Assembly: GCF_008729015.1 (NCBI RefSeq)
Contig: NZ_RKSM01000001.1
Span: 2,480,001 to 2,544,000, forward strand
Length of the DNA: 64,000 nt
Direction: 5' to 3'
DNA from: Haloarcula sp. CBA1129
GTDB taxonomy: Archaea > Halobacteriota > Halobacteria > Halobacteriales > Haloarculaceae
Part shown: one piece after another, positions 26,017 to 33,535 of the stretch
How positions within the stretch are numbered: the first letter of the stretch is position 1
How the letters are laid out: every line of letters begins with the position of its first letter
Notes under the pieces: model-generated
The model's database searches: none
What the model saw: the letters and a program-made list of their open reading frames with translations, nothing else
What the model was told of the DNA's origin: nothing
Position numbers and translations under genes: made by a program

Positions 26017-27159
26017 ATGGACGACACTGCCGCGAACTGGGGTGTCCTCGCCGCTGGCATCGGTCTCGTCGTACTCGTCGCCACGGAAACCGGCGTCGTT
26101 AGCTGGATGACACCGGGGACGACGGTCGGCCCGGTCACCGCTCGACAGATCGCTGCCGCCGGGTTCGTCATCGCCGCGCTTGCCTTCTCACTTGTCCGTC
26201 ACGGCGCTCTCGACCGACGGCAGGCAGGTCTCGGCGCGGTCGGAGCAAGCGCCATCGCGATGCTCGCGACGCTCGTCGCTTTCTTCGGACCTGAGTTCCG
26301 TCCCGGCGTCGAGGCGACCGTCGGAATCGCCGTGTATCTCACAGTGCTGGCCGGGGGCGTGACGGTCGCGCTGGGCTGGGCGCTTTCGACTGGCGTCCCG
26401 AACGACCGGCTGTACACGGTCGCCAGAGCGCTCTCGGTCGCGACTGGCATCGGTCTGGCCGGCTTTCTCGTCGGCACGCTGTTTGCCCAGTTCGTCGTGC
26501 TCGGAGCCGCGCTTGCGGGGCTCGTCAGCGCCGGGGCGCTTGACGGCGGGACCGTCACCGGGCCGGCATACGTCACGCTCACTATCGGTATCGGTGTCGG
26601 CTTCGTCGGCTTCGGAGCAGCCGTCGCCGGCCGGCTAGGTCGGAGCTGGGACGACCTCGACCTCCGTCGACCCGGACTCCGCGACATCGGCTACAGCGTC
26701 GGCGGCGTCGTCGTCCTCATGGTCGCGCTCTTTGGTTTCAGTTACATCATTCAGGCCCTCGGCCTCGAAGCCGCCCGGAGCAGCGTCGAAGAACTGGCCC
26801 GCGAGGACCCGTCGTTCCTGCTCGTGATGATTCCACTGGCGTTTCTCACTATCGCGCCAAGCGAGGAGTTCATCTACCGGAATATCATTCAGAAGTACCT
26901 CTACGACGATTTCAGCGAGATTCGGGCAATCGTGCTCACCAGCGCCGTCTTCGGCGTCGTCCACTTCGGGCAGTACGCTGCCGGGACGCCGACACAGACT
27001 GTCCTCTCCCTGCTGCTGGTGTTCGTCCTCTCGACGCTGCTGGGCCTGAGCTATCTCAAGACTGAGAATCTCCTCGTTCCGATCTTTATTCACGGAGCGT
27101 TCAACGCAATTCAGTTCCTCACATTGTACATCGAGATTACAGGAAATCCGGCAATTTGA
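26017..27159 (+). CDS. CPBP-family intramembrane metalloprotease
   Basis: 380 aa multi-pass membrane protein. The C-terminal third has the three CPBP/Abi motifs: EEFIYR (EExxxR) near residue 286, FGVVH (FxxxH) near 312, and HGAFN (HxxxN) near 362. Family members are Rce1-like glutamate intramembrane proteases; others serve in bacteriocin immunity. The N-terminal 200 residues contain six or so extra helices. Substrate unknown. It is 23 bp after pgi on the same strand. Confidence 0.87.
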   Translation: MDDTAANWGVLAAGIGLVVLVATETGVVSWMTPGTTVGPVTARQIAAAGFVIAALAFSLVRHGALDRRQAGLGAVGASAIAMLATLVAFFGPEFRPGVEATVGIAVYLTVLAGGVTVALGWALSTGVPNDRLYTVARALSVATGIGLAGFLVGTLFAQFVVLGAALAGLVSAGALDGGTVTGPAYVTLTIGIGVGFVGFGAAVAGRLGRSWDDLDLRRPGLRDIGYSVGGVVVLMVALFGFSYIIQALGLEAARSSVEELAREDPSFLLVMIPLAFLTIAPSEEFIYRNIIQKYLYDDFSEIRAIVLTSAVFGVVHFGQYAAGTPTQTVLSLLLVFVLSTLLGLSYLKTENLLVPIFIHGAFNAIQFLTLYIEITGNPAI

Positions 27160-27182
27160 GCCGTCTGACTGCTGTCTGACGG

Positions 27183-27190
27183 GTATTTAT
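27183..27190 (+). promoter_or_regulatory. TATA-like box for the 48-aa RHH-like gene
   Basis: GTATTTAT centred about 29 nt before ATG 27216. It supports that ATG over the in-frame ATG at 27189, which would sit inside the promoter. Confidence 0.5.
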
Positions 27191-27215
27191 GCGAACTACC
27201 GCTGTAGGCGATGGC

Positions 27216-27362
27216 ATGGGCCGGCGGTTCACCATCGTCTGTGATGACGACCAAGCGCGGATTATCGAAACGCTTGCGCGGCGCTACGGCATCACGGAGG
27301 AAGAAGTACTGTCACAGCTGGTCGATCTCGGGCTCGAAGCCCGGGACGAACAGACCGTTTAA
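27216..27362 (+). CDS. 48-aa ribbon-helix-helix-like small protein
   Basis: Short gene: MGRRFTIVCDDDQARII, then a helix ETLARRYG, a turn, and TEEEVLSQLVDLGLEARDEQTV. A short beta-strand followed by two helices is the CopG/Arc ribbon-helix-helix pattern, so DNA binding as a dimer is likely but not shown. The start at 27216 is supported by the TATA spacing. Its stop overlaps the stop of nob1 on the opposite strand within TTTAA, a four-base convergent overlap. An upstream ATG at 27189 would give 57 aa. Confidence 0.66.
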   Translation: MGRRFTIVCDDDQARIIETLARRYGITEEEVLSQLVDLGLEARDEQTV

Positions 27363-27817
27363 GCTGGGTTTTTCCGCGATAGCGAGCTACCGCAGATAGG
27401 ACAGCGGTCGCGGTTCTCGTCGAACTCACGCCCACAGCCAGCACACTGGAACAGCCACTCGCGCTGTTCTGAGATTCCCTCGCGGGCGATGACTTCGACC
27501 GCCACGTCGAGTTTCTCCGCGACGTTTTGCATCGCGTAGTCGTCAGTGACGAGTCGGCTGTCGAGTTCGAACGCGGCCGCAATCAGCCGGATATCGGTTT
27601 CCGAGAGCTCCGCGAGGTCGCCGGTTTCGCTGGCGGCGCGCTCGATGCGCTCGACGGTGTTGTCCTCTGGAATGTGAAGGTGCATCCCCGAGCCTTCGAG
27701 GGCGTCGAAGCGGTAGGCTGCCTCGTCCTCCAGTTCCTCTCTGACGAGTGGAATCGTCGCTATCTGCTCGTCAGTGTGATACTCGTTGATAAATGCCGAA
27801 GAGTCAAGAACGTACAT
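27359..27817 (-). CDS. nob1: rRNA-processing endonuclease NOB1
   Basis: 152 aa. An N-terminal PIN domain has acidic residues at D5 (MYVLDSSAFI), E28 and the later LSETDIRLIAAA and LVTDDYAMQ segments. A zinc ribbon at the C-terminus holds CAGC and CPIC pairs. In archaea, Nob1 cleaves the 3' end of 16S rRNA during small-subunit maturation. It abuts the upstream PRC-barrel gene with no gap (27817/27818), so the two are co-transcribed. Confidence 0.93.
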   Translation of the reverse strand: MYVLDSSAFINEYHTDEQIATIPLVREELEDEAAYRFDALEGSGMHLHIPEDNTVERIERAASETGDLAELSETDIRLIAAAFELDSRLVTDDYAMQNVAEKLDVAVEVIAREGISEQREWLFQCAGCGREFDENRDRCPICGSSLSRKNPA

Positions 27818-28057
27818 CTAGCGTTTGACGATCATGTGGTCTTTCACCGCCTTGACCCGCTCAACCGGGACAAGCAGGCGGCCTTGGTCGCTGTACTCGA
27901 AGTTCGTGTTGCGGAGCGACTCCGCGGGGTCGATGACGAGGTTGTGCAGCGCGCCCGAGGAGAAGTCCATCGTGATGTTGTAGAGACTGCCGATCTCCGC
28001 GCCGTCAGTCCCCATCACGTCTTTCCCCGACAGGTTTTCTGCGAGTATTGCAGCCAT
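27818..28057 (-). CDS. PRC-barrel domain protein, CdpB-like candidate
   Basis: 79 aa, essentially one PRC-barrel domain: LAENLSGKDVMGTDGAEIGSLYNI followed by a second strand set ending PVERVKAVKDHMIVKR. It lies between nob1 and, farther on, aIF5B. Stand-alone PRC-barrel proteins CdpB1 and CdpB2 of Haloferax volcanii take part in FtsZ-based cell division with SepF, and as I recall CdpB2 has the same neighbourhood (infB and nob1). Orthology is therefore plausible but unproven; a RimM-like ribosome role is the alternative. TATA-like TTTATGT is centred 28 nt before ATG 28057. Confidence 0.85.
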   Translation of the reverse strand: MAAILAENLSGKDVMGTDGAEIGSLYNITMDFSSGALHNLVIDPAESLRNTNFEYSDQGRLLVPVERVKAVKDHMIVKR

Positions 28058-28079
28058 ACCCCCTTGTTCCGAACGAGGT

Positions 28080-28088
28080 TACATAAAC
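28080..28088 (-). promoter_or_regulatory. TATA-like box for PRC-barrel/nob1
   Basis: The minus strand reads CGTTTATGT, centred about 28 nt before ATG 28057; leaderless geometry. Confidence 0.5.
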
Positions 28089-28255
28089 GCCACGGGGATG
28101 TCCGGCGAGAGAACAGTGGTCGCCGACGGCGACGGCCACGGATAGAGACCATGCGTCAACAACTGCTGAAACCACCGGTAGAGCCGTCCCGTGACTGGGA
28201 TCGGTCCATTCACAGCAGGCAGCAGCCCTAAGCGACAGGCCCCCAACAGGTACGC

Positions 28256-28792
28256 ATGGACCGGAACAGGCGTCAGTTTCTCGGCACACTCACGGCCGCC
28301 GTCACCGGAGTCGTTGCGGGCTGTAGTGGTGGCGATAGCGGTGGGTCGACCCAAACAGAGACAGCCACCACGACGCGAGCACCGACCCGTACTGCGACAG
28401 CGACACCGACTGACTCGGTGACGGCACCAGCGGAGACGGCCACTCCGACCGAAACGCCGACACCGACTGCCACACCGACACCCACCGGAACGCCAGTCGA
28501 TGCCGACCAGCAAGTCGCCGTCGCGCCGGGAAGCTTCAGTTTCGAGCCGGAATCGTTCGAAGTCCCGGTCAGAAGCACCGTGCTGTGGGTCTGGGAAGCC
28601 GGCGGCCACAACGTCAAACCGACCGCGACGCCGGAAGACAGCGACTGGTCGGGGACGCCCGGAGATGAGGGAACGACGTACAGTTCGGGATACGAGTACG
28701 CCTATACGTTCGAGGCCGTCGGCGAGTACGAGTACCACTGTGTCCCCCACCAGAGCGTCGGCATGACGGGGTCGTTCACTGTAACCGAGTGA
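28256..28792 (+). CDS. Halocyanin-type blue copper lipoprotein
   Basis: 178 aa secreted electron carrier. A Tat signal (RNRRQFLGTL) is followed by a lipobox with Cys23 (VVAGC), so it is probably exported folded and lipid-anchored outside. Residues 31-80 form a Thr/Pro-rich linker that is probably glycosylated. The cupredoxin domain (about 85-178) has the four copper ligands H118, C162, H165 and M170. Halocyanins carry electrons in haloarchaeal respiration. Its partner oxidase is not in the window. Confidence 0.93.
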   Translation: MDRNRRQFLGTLTAAVTGVVAGCSGGDSGGSTQTETATTTRAPTRTATATPTDSVTAPAETATPTETPTPTATPTPTGTPVDADQQVAVAPGSFSFEPESFEVPVRSTVLWVWEAGGHNVKPTATPEDSDWSGTPGDEGTTYSSGYEYAYTFEAVGEYEYHCVPHQSVGMTGSFTVTE

Positions 28793-28886
28793 TGCCCGCT
28801 TAGCCCCGCGCTCGGTCATGTGCGTCCCATGACGACGAACTTAACTGCCACCGCCGACTCGGTTCTGACAACTTCTGGAGTCATTT

Positions 28887-30692
28887 ATGTCTGACACGGA
28901 CCCCACCACAGCCACCGACGACACCCTGCGGACGCCCATCGTCGCCGTTCTGGGCCACGTCGACCACGGGAAGACAAGCCTGCTCGACAAGATCCGCGGG
29001 TCGGCCGTCACCGCCGGCGAATCGGGCGCGATCACCCAGCACATCGGCGCGACAGCCGTCCCACTGGACGTAATTTCGGAGATTGCCGGTGATCTCGTCG
29101 ACCCGACAGACTTCGACCTGCCGGGCCTGCTGTTCATCGACACGCCGGGCCACCACTCCTTCTCGACGCTTCGCTCCCGGGGTGGCGCGCTCGCCGACAT
29201 CGCCATCCTCGTCGTCGACGTCAACGACGGCTTCCAGCCACAGACGCTGGAGGCCATCGACATACTCAAGCGAACGCAGACGCCGTTTATCGTCGCCGCG
29301 AACAAGATCGATACGGTTCCGGGCTGGAACCCCAACGAGGGCCAGCCGGTCCAGCAGACGATGGACGCCCAGTCCGACCGCGTGCAGTCCGACCTCAACG
29401 AGAAACTGTACGAGATCATCGGCGAACTCTCCGATAACGGCTTCTCGGCGGACATGTACTGGCGCGTCCAGAACTTCCAGGCCAACATCGGCGTCGTGCC
29501 GGTCTCGGCCGAGACCAGCGAGGGTATCCCGGACCTACTGACCGTGATGATGGGACTGTCCCAGCGGTACATGAAAGAGGAGATGGAGATCGACACCACC
29601 GGCCCCGGTGTCGGGACTGTCCTCGAAGTGAAAGACACCCAAGGGTTCGGGACAACGCTCGACGCAATCATCTACGACGGGACCATCCGCAACGACGACA
29701 CCATCGTCGTCGGCGGCCTGCAGGGGTCGATCGTCACCGACGTGCGCGCGCTGCTTCGCCCCCGCCCGCTCGAAGAGATCCGGACCGAACAGGAGTTCGA
29801 ACAGGTCGAGCAGGTCGCCGCCGCCGACGGCGTCAAAATCGCCGCTCCGGACCTCGGTGACGCGATGGCCGGCGCACCGATCCGCGTCGTCCGCGACCGC
29901 GACCGCAGCGAGGTCATCGCCGAAGTCGAGGAGGAACTCGCAGAAATCGAGGTGACGACCCAAGAAGAAGGGGTCGTCATCAAGGCCGACACGCTCGGCT
30001 CGCTGGAAGCGCTCTCCAGCACGCTCGAAGAGGAAGAGATCCCGGTCATGCGCGCCGAGGTCGGCGCGGTCGCGCCGCGGGACGTTCGGGTCGCTGAGAC
30101 GGCTGGCGAGCCGACGAATCAGGCGATTCTGGCCTTCAGCGTCGAGGTGCTCGACGACGCACGCGACCTCGCCGAACAGGAGGACGTGGAGCTGTTCGAA
30201 GACGACGTTATCTACCAGCTCGTCGAGTCCTACGACGACCACGTCACCGCCATCGAGGAGGCCCAGCAGGAGCAGATTCTGGAGAACATCACCCGACCCG
30301 CGAAGTTCCGGATTCTGCAGGACCACACGTTCCGCCAGTCTGACCCCGCCGTCGTCGGCGTCGAAATCCTCTCGGGCGAACTCCGCCGGAACGTCAACGT
30401 CGTCAGATGGGAGAACGGCGAGGCAAACCGCGTCGGGACCCTCAAGACGATTCAAGACGAGGGAGAGGATGTCGACTCGGCCCGCGCCGGCGAGCGCATG
30501 GCCGTCTCGATTCAGGGACCGACCGTCGGCCGCCAGATCGAGGAAGGCGACGACCTCTGGGTCGAAATCCCGGAGAAGCACGCGAAGATTCTGGAGCAGG
30601 AACTCAAAGAAGACATCTCCGTCGACGAGCGCGAGGCGCTGTCGATGTATCTGGAGAAGCACCGAAACCGCGACCCCTTCTGGGGGAAGTAG
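28887..30692 (+). CDS. infB: Translation initiation factor aIF5B (IF-2 family)
   Basis: 601 aa GTPase that promotes ribosomal subunit joining with initiator tRNA. G motifs are GHVDHGKT (23-30), DTPGH (85-89) and NKID (139-142). QGFGTTLDAIIYDG and the helical linker lead to a C-terminal domain ending DPFWGK. No intein. The length matches archaeal aIF5B. Its 95 bp upstream gap contains an AACTTAACT element about 44 nt before the ATG. Confidence 0.96.
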   Translation: MSDTDPTTATDDTLRTPIVAVLGHVDHGKTSLLDKIRGSAVTAGESGAITQHIGATAVPLDVISEIAGDLVDPTDFDLPGLLFIDTPGHHSFSTLRSRGGALADIAILVVDVNDGFQPQTLEAIDILKRTQTPFIVAANKIDTVPGWNPNEGQPVQQTMDAQSDRVQSDLNEKLYEIIGELSDNGFSADMYWRVQNFQANIGVVPVSAETSEGIPDLLTVMMGLSQRYMKEEMEIDTTGPGVGTVLEVKDTQGFGTTLDAIIYDGTIRNDDTIVVGGLQGSIVTDVRALLRPRPLEEIRTEQEFEQVEQVAAADGVKIAAPDLGDAMAGAPIRVVRDRDRSEVIAEVEEELAEIEVTTQEEGVVIKADTLGSLEALSSTLEEEEIPVMRAEVGAVAPRDVRVAETAGEPTNQAILAFSVEVLDDARDLAEQEDVELFEDDVIYQLVESYDDHVTAIEEAQQEQILENITRPAKFRILQDHTFRQSDPAVVGVEILSGELRRNVNVVRWENGEANRVGTLKTIQDEGEDVDSARAGERMAVSIQGPTVGRQIEEGDDLWVEIPEKHAKILEQELKEDISVDEREALSMYLEKHRNRDPFWGK

Positions 30693-30719
30693 GCGGGTAT
30701 CAGTGCACCGTTTGTGCGA

Positions 30720-30759
30720 GTAATAATATTTAATTAGTAGGCATGTCTCTGTAGAGACA
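30720..30759 (+). promoter_or_regulatory. TATA region plus TGTCTCT-GT-AGAGACA inverted repeat
   Basis: AT-rich TAATAATATTTAATTA (30721-30736) is a strong TATA candidate. It is followed by a perfect 7-bp inverted repeat with a 2-nt centre at 30744-30759, three bases before ATG 30763 and over the expected transcription start. It could be an operator or a 5' hairpin. Function inferred. Confidence 0.5.
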
Positions 30760-30762
30760 CGA

Positions 30763-30957
30763 ATGTCCGGCCCGCCGTCGATGCCCGACCTCGTGCTCGC
30801 CAGTATTGCCCTCTCAATGCTGCTGGCGTTCCTCGGCGCGGTTGTCACGTCCGTTAGCTTCGTGACTGCGCTGAGTGCCGGCAGTCTCCCGGCCAGCGGC
30901 TCCATCGGCTATGCGCTGTTCTATAATCCGCCAGTCTCCAGCGGTGGCCACGCCTGA
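30763..30957 (+). CDS. 64-aa small membrane protein
   Basis: MSGPPSMPDLVLASIAL then one long hydrophobic helix at about 10-40, possibly two, ending in an SSGGHA tail with no charged residues after the N-terminal Asp. No family recognised. GC-rich third positions and a well-placed promoter support it as a real gene. It lies after aIF5B and is convergent with the DUF5811-type gene. Confidence 0.62.
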   Translation: MSGPPSMPDLVLASIALSMLLAFLGAVVTSVSFVTALSAGSLPASGSIGYALFYNPPVSSGGHA

Positions 30958-31012
30958 TCTCGGCAGTCAGCGATCACCGAACGATACCGACGAAAACTGA
31001 GAGCGGCGACTG

Positions 31013-31366
31013 TTACTGCGCTGTCGGCGACGTGTCGTCGCCCATCACCTGCTTGACCTGCAGGGCGGCGGAGGCGGCGATGCCCTGCGCGAGGTCGTCG
31101 CGTTCGGCATCGGAGATGCTCGCGCTTTCCGGGTCCTCGGGCGTGTAGTCGGCGCTGACGACCGACCCGACGGGGGGCTGGACAGCAATTGTGGCCCGCG
31201 GCCCCGTCGTACTGTTGCTGATTTCTGACCCGACGACGAACTCGCCGGGCAGGAGTTCGCGGGTCCGGGCGGCGACGCTTGAGAGGTCCCGTCGGAGTTC
31301 CTCGCGCTGTTCCGTGGTCAGCGTCACTTCTTCCGTCTCCCCACCAAACGACGTATTACCGTACAT
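31013..31366 (-). CDS. DUF5811-type haloarchaeal protein
   Basis: 117 aa. LTTEQREELRRDLSSVAARTRELLP near 16-40 is a long amphipathic helix, followed by GEFVVGSEI and GPRATIAVQPPVGSVVSADYTP strands, then AQGIAASAALQVKQVMGDD. This matches my recollection of DUF5811. No catalytic motif; function unknown. A GTTTTTAG element lies about 33 nt before ATG 31366. Confidence 0.75.
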   Translation of the reverse strand: MYGNTSFGGETEEVTLTTEQREELRRDLSSVAARTRELLPGEFVVGSEISNSTTGPRATIAVQPPVGSVVSADYTPEDPESASISDAERDDLAQGIAASAALQVKQVMGDDTSPTAQ

Positions 31367-31450
31367 GAACGTTCTCTGTTTCTATGCGGGGGAGGACTAA
31401 AAACCCGTGGGCCAGCACACATCTGTCCGGGACTGGTCGAAGCGCGTGGC

Positions 31451-31921
31451 TTACACGACGGGGTGGCTCTCGCCGTACGTAGCAAGGACGACAGCGCTGG
31501 CGTACTCGGCGTCATCGGACGCCGACTCGACGGACACGTTCTCCTCGACGAACTCCCAGTCCCGAAGGTCCCGGCCAGCGGCCAGTCCCTCGCGGATTTC
31601 CATCCGAACCGCGTCCTCGCTGGTCCCGTCGACCTCGTAGAAGATACCCGGCCCGTCCTCGCTACGGGCCCAGCCGATACCCGCCGCACCGCGCTCGCCC
31701 GGCGGGACAGTCGCCGAAGACTGGACGACCTCCAGCGCTTCGCCGGGCGGCCCCAGATCCGGCGCTGTCCCGGTCACCTCGATGGCCGGTCCATCGGGGA
31801 TGACCGACGAGAGCGAGATGAGGTTGTAGTTGTGGACGCCCGCCTCGGCGAGTGCCGCGTCGTACGCGGCCAGCGCAGTCGGGCCGGTCGCAGTCCCCCA
31901 TACGACCCGGATGGTACTCAT
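31451..31921 (-). CDS. pdaD: Pyruvoyl-dependent arginine decarboxylase
   Basis: 156 aa proenzyme that decarboxylates arginine to agmatine. The LISLSSVIP segment holds Ser38-Ser39, the site where the family self-cleaves to form the pyruvoyl cofactor on the second serine. The GIFYEVDG and YASAVVLATY segments are typical. In haloarchaea, which have little polyamine, agmatine is mainly needed for agmatidine in tRNA-Ile2 (made by TiaS), a role known from archaeal biochemistry. Other pathway genes are not nearby. Confidence 0.9.
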   Translation of the reverse strand: MSTIRVVWGTATGPTALAAYDAALAEAGVHNYNLISLSSVIPDGPAIEVTGTAPDLGPPGEALEVVQSSATVPPGERGAAGIGWARSEDGPGIFYEVDGTSEDAVRMEIREGLAAGRDLRDWEFVEENVSVESASDDAEYASAVVLATYGESHPVV

Positions 31922-31963
31922 AGCCGACAGTCGACGGTCCGCGGGGTAAGGGGTTTCGTTTCG

Positions 31964-33178
31964 CTACGTCGGGGTGAGTTTGTACAGCATCCCCGGTCGG
32001 TTCGGGTCGCCGCCGACTGCACGCTCCGCGTAGTAGATACCGTCAGCGGTCACCAGTGGCGCGCTCGTCACGTGGCCGCGGTTTTCCGTGGTCCACGCTA
32101 CCGCACCGGTGTCCCGCTCCAGTGCGTACAGTCGGCCGTCGTAAGACCCGACGAGTACGTGGTCCCGAGTGGCGACGACGCTCCCGATAATCCAGCCGCC
32201 GGTGTCGTACCGCCACTGTTCCTCGCCGCTGGCGAGGTCGATTGCGTACACTCGGTCGTCGTGGCTCCCGACGTAGACAGTGCCGTCGTGGACCGCCGGC
32301 GCGCACATCACGTCGGCGTCGGCCTCGAACGTCCACTGTTCTGTGCCGTCAGTTACGTCGACGCCGGTGACTGTCTCGGCCCACGACGGGACGATAGCGG
32401 TCCCGTCAGCGACGGCGATAGGGGACTTCACGTCGCCAGCGGTGTCGTAGCGCCAGACCCGCTCTAGGCCCGGGAACGACCACGCGTAGCAGTAGCCGTC
32501 GTTGGAGCCAAACAGCAGGCGACCGTGTTCGCGGTCCAGTGCCACTGTCGAATGAGGGTGGTCGGTCGGCCGACTGTCGCGCCACTGCACGTCCCCGGTG
32601 GCGGCGTTGACGGCGACGACACTCCCGCTCGGGGCGGCGTGCTCGACAGCGACGTACAACGATCCGTTGTAGTAGGTCGGACTCGCGCCGATGGCATCGC
32701 CCAGTTCCGTCCGCCAGCGCCGCTTCCCGGTTTCGAGGTCCAGCGCCGACAGCGCGCCGTCGTAGGCCCCGATGTAGATGGTGTCGTTGGCGATGGCCGG
32801 CGTCCCGTGGCTCCCGCGCGTCGCCTGCGTAATCGCCGTCGACCACTGGATGTCGCCGTCCGGTGCGATGGCTCGCACGCGGCCGGTATCGTCCGCCAGA
32901 ATCAGGTCACCCGTCGGTGCCAGCACGGGACTTCCCTTTGCCGCAGTGTGGTCCCCGCGATTGGTCGATAGTTCCCAGACCCGTTCGACAGCGTCCGGAA
33001 TCGAGGCGTCCTGATACCCATGGTTCAGGAGCCCCCGCCGGAACTGCGTCGCGGCGTGTTCGTCCAAGGCCGTCGATGCGAGCGGATCGAACTGCGACTG
33101 ACACCCCGCGACCGACCCGACCGTCGTCGCCGCGAGCGTCCCCAGAAACGCTCGCCGCGTCCGTCCGCGTTCTGTCAC
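31964..33178 (-). CDS. PQQ/WD40-type beta-propeller lipoprotein
   Basis: 404 aa secreted protein. A Tat signal (GRTRRAFLGTL) and lipobox GSVAGC near residue 26 suggest export and lipid anchoring. Residues 85-400 contain at least six repeats of the PQQ-like type with the pattern A-x-D-x-x-T-G-x-x-x-W (such as SALDLETGKRRWRTEL and AIDLASGEEQWRYDT). These build an eight- or seven-blade propeller, usually a scaffold for protein contacts like BamB. Start: GTG 33178 is chosen because a TATA-like TTTAAG is centred 27 nt upstream; GTG 33184 is also possible. The ATG at 33235 would put the Tat signal too deep. Confidence 0.8.
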   Translation of the reverse strand: MTERGRTRRAFLGTLAATTVGSVAGCQSQFDPLASTALDEHAATQFRRGLLNHGYQDASIPDAVERVWELSTNRGDHTAAKGSPVLAPTGDLILADDTGRVRAIAPDGDIQWSTAITQATRGSHGTPAIANDTIYIGAYDGALSALDLETGKRRWRTELGDAIGASPTYYNGSLYVAVEHAAPSGSVVAVNAATGDVQWRDSRPTDHPHSTVALDREHGRLLFGSNDGYCYAWSFPGLERVWRYDTAGDVKSPIAVADGTAIVPSWAETVTGVDVTDGTEQWTFEADADVMCAPAVHDGTVYVGSHDDRVYAIDLASGEEQWRYDTGGWIIGSVVATRDHVLVGSYDGRLYALERDTGAVAWTTENRGHVTSAPLVTADGIYYAERAVGGDPNRPGMLYKLTPT

Positions 33179-33201
33179 GCACACCGATACCGGGCCGGGT
33201 G

Positions 33202-33210
33202 GCTTAAATC
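33202..33210 (-). promoter_or_regulatory. TATA-like box for the beta-propeller gene
   Basis: The minus strand reads GATTTAAGC, centred about 27 nt before the GTG at 33178. It is the main argument for that start. Confidence 0.45.
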
Positions 33211-33340
33211 GGGCGGGCCATGCGGGCCAAGACAAACGTCGGGCATCTCGATACCGAGTGACTGAAGTCCGACTCAGTCCGGTCGGTGAGTCTGCACGAT
33301 TCGGTGAACGGGTCGTTCAAAACGCACCCAAATTCAGATT

Positions 33341-33360
33341 TGTGATTGAAATCAATCACA
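33341..33360. promoter_or_regulatory. Palindromic operator candidate TGTGATTGA-AA-TCAATCACA
   Basis: Perfect 9-bp arms with a 2-base centre, 195 bp before the substrate-binding protein start and just before an AT-rich promoter-like stretch. The symmetry suggests a dimeric regulator; the DeoR/GlpR-type protein encoded at 38271 is one candidate. Confidence 0.5.
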
Positions 33361-33500
33361 GGAAAGTGAGTGTTTTTATACATAAATTATAGTATATGAG
33401 TGTTCTTAGTGTCTCAAAATCGCCTACAATCTTTCAAAATAGTTCTCAGCCGCCTATTTTACTTCTTATGAGATGATTCTTCATTTTTAATTACCCCCAT

Positions 33501-33510
33501 AATTTATAAT
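33501..33510 (+). promoter_or_regulatory. TATA box of the sugar ABC operon
   Basis: AATTTATAAT centred about 30 nt before ATG 33536. It supports ATG 33536 over the in-frame GTG at 33524. Confidence 0.55.
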
Positions 33511-33535
33511 CCATGGCTGTCTCGTGAGCGTTTGT

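Larger units (their letters stand above)
33211..33535. other. AT-rich intergenic region upstream of the sugar ABC operon
   Basis: No credible gene; the longest frames are short shadows. 33361-33520 is about 31% GC by my count, far below the coding DNA around it. It contains the palindrome at 33341-33360, an AT-rich stretch at 33371-33398 (TTTTTATACATAAATTATAG), which may be a second promoter, and the TATA at 33501-33510. A 26-codon frame at 33396-33476 is probably chance. Confidence 0.55.

Noticed and set aside
33396-33476. 26-codon frame (ATG 33396) in the AT-rich ABC leader
   Set aside because: Too short, no distinctive composition, and the AT-rich DNA makes such frames likely by chance. 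A leader peptide cannot be ruled out but has no support.
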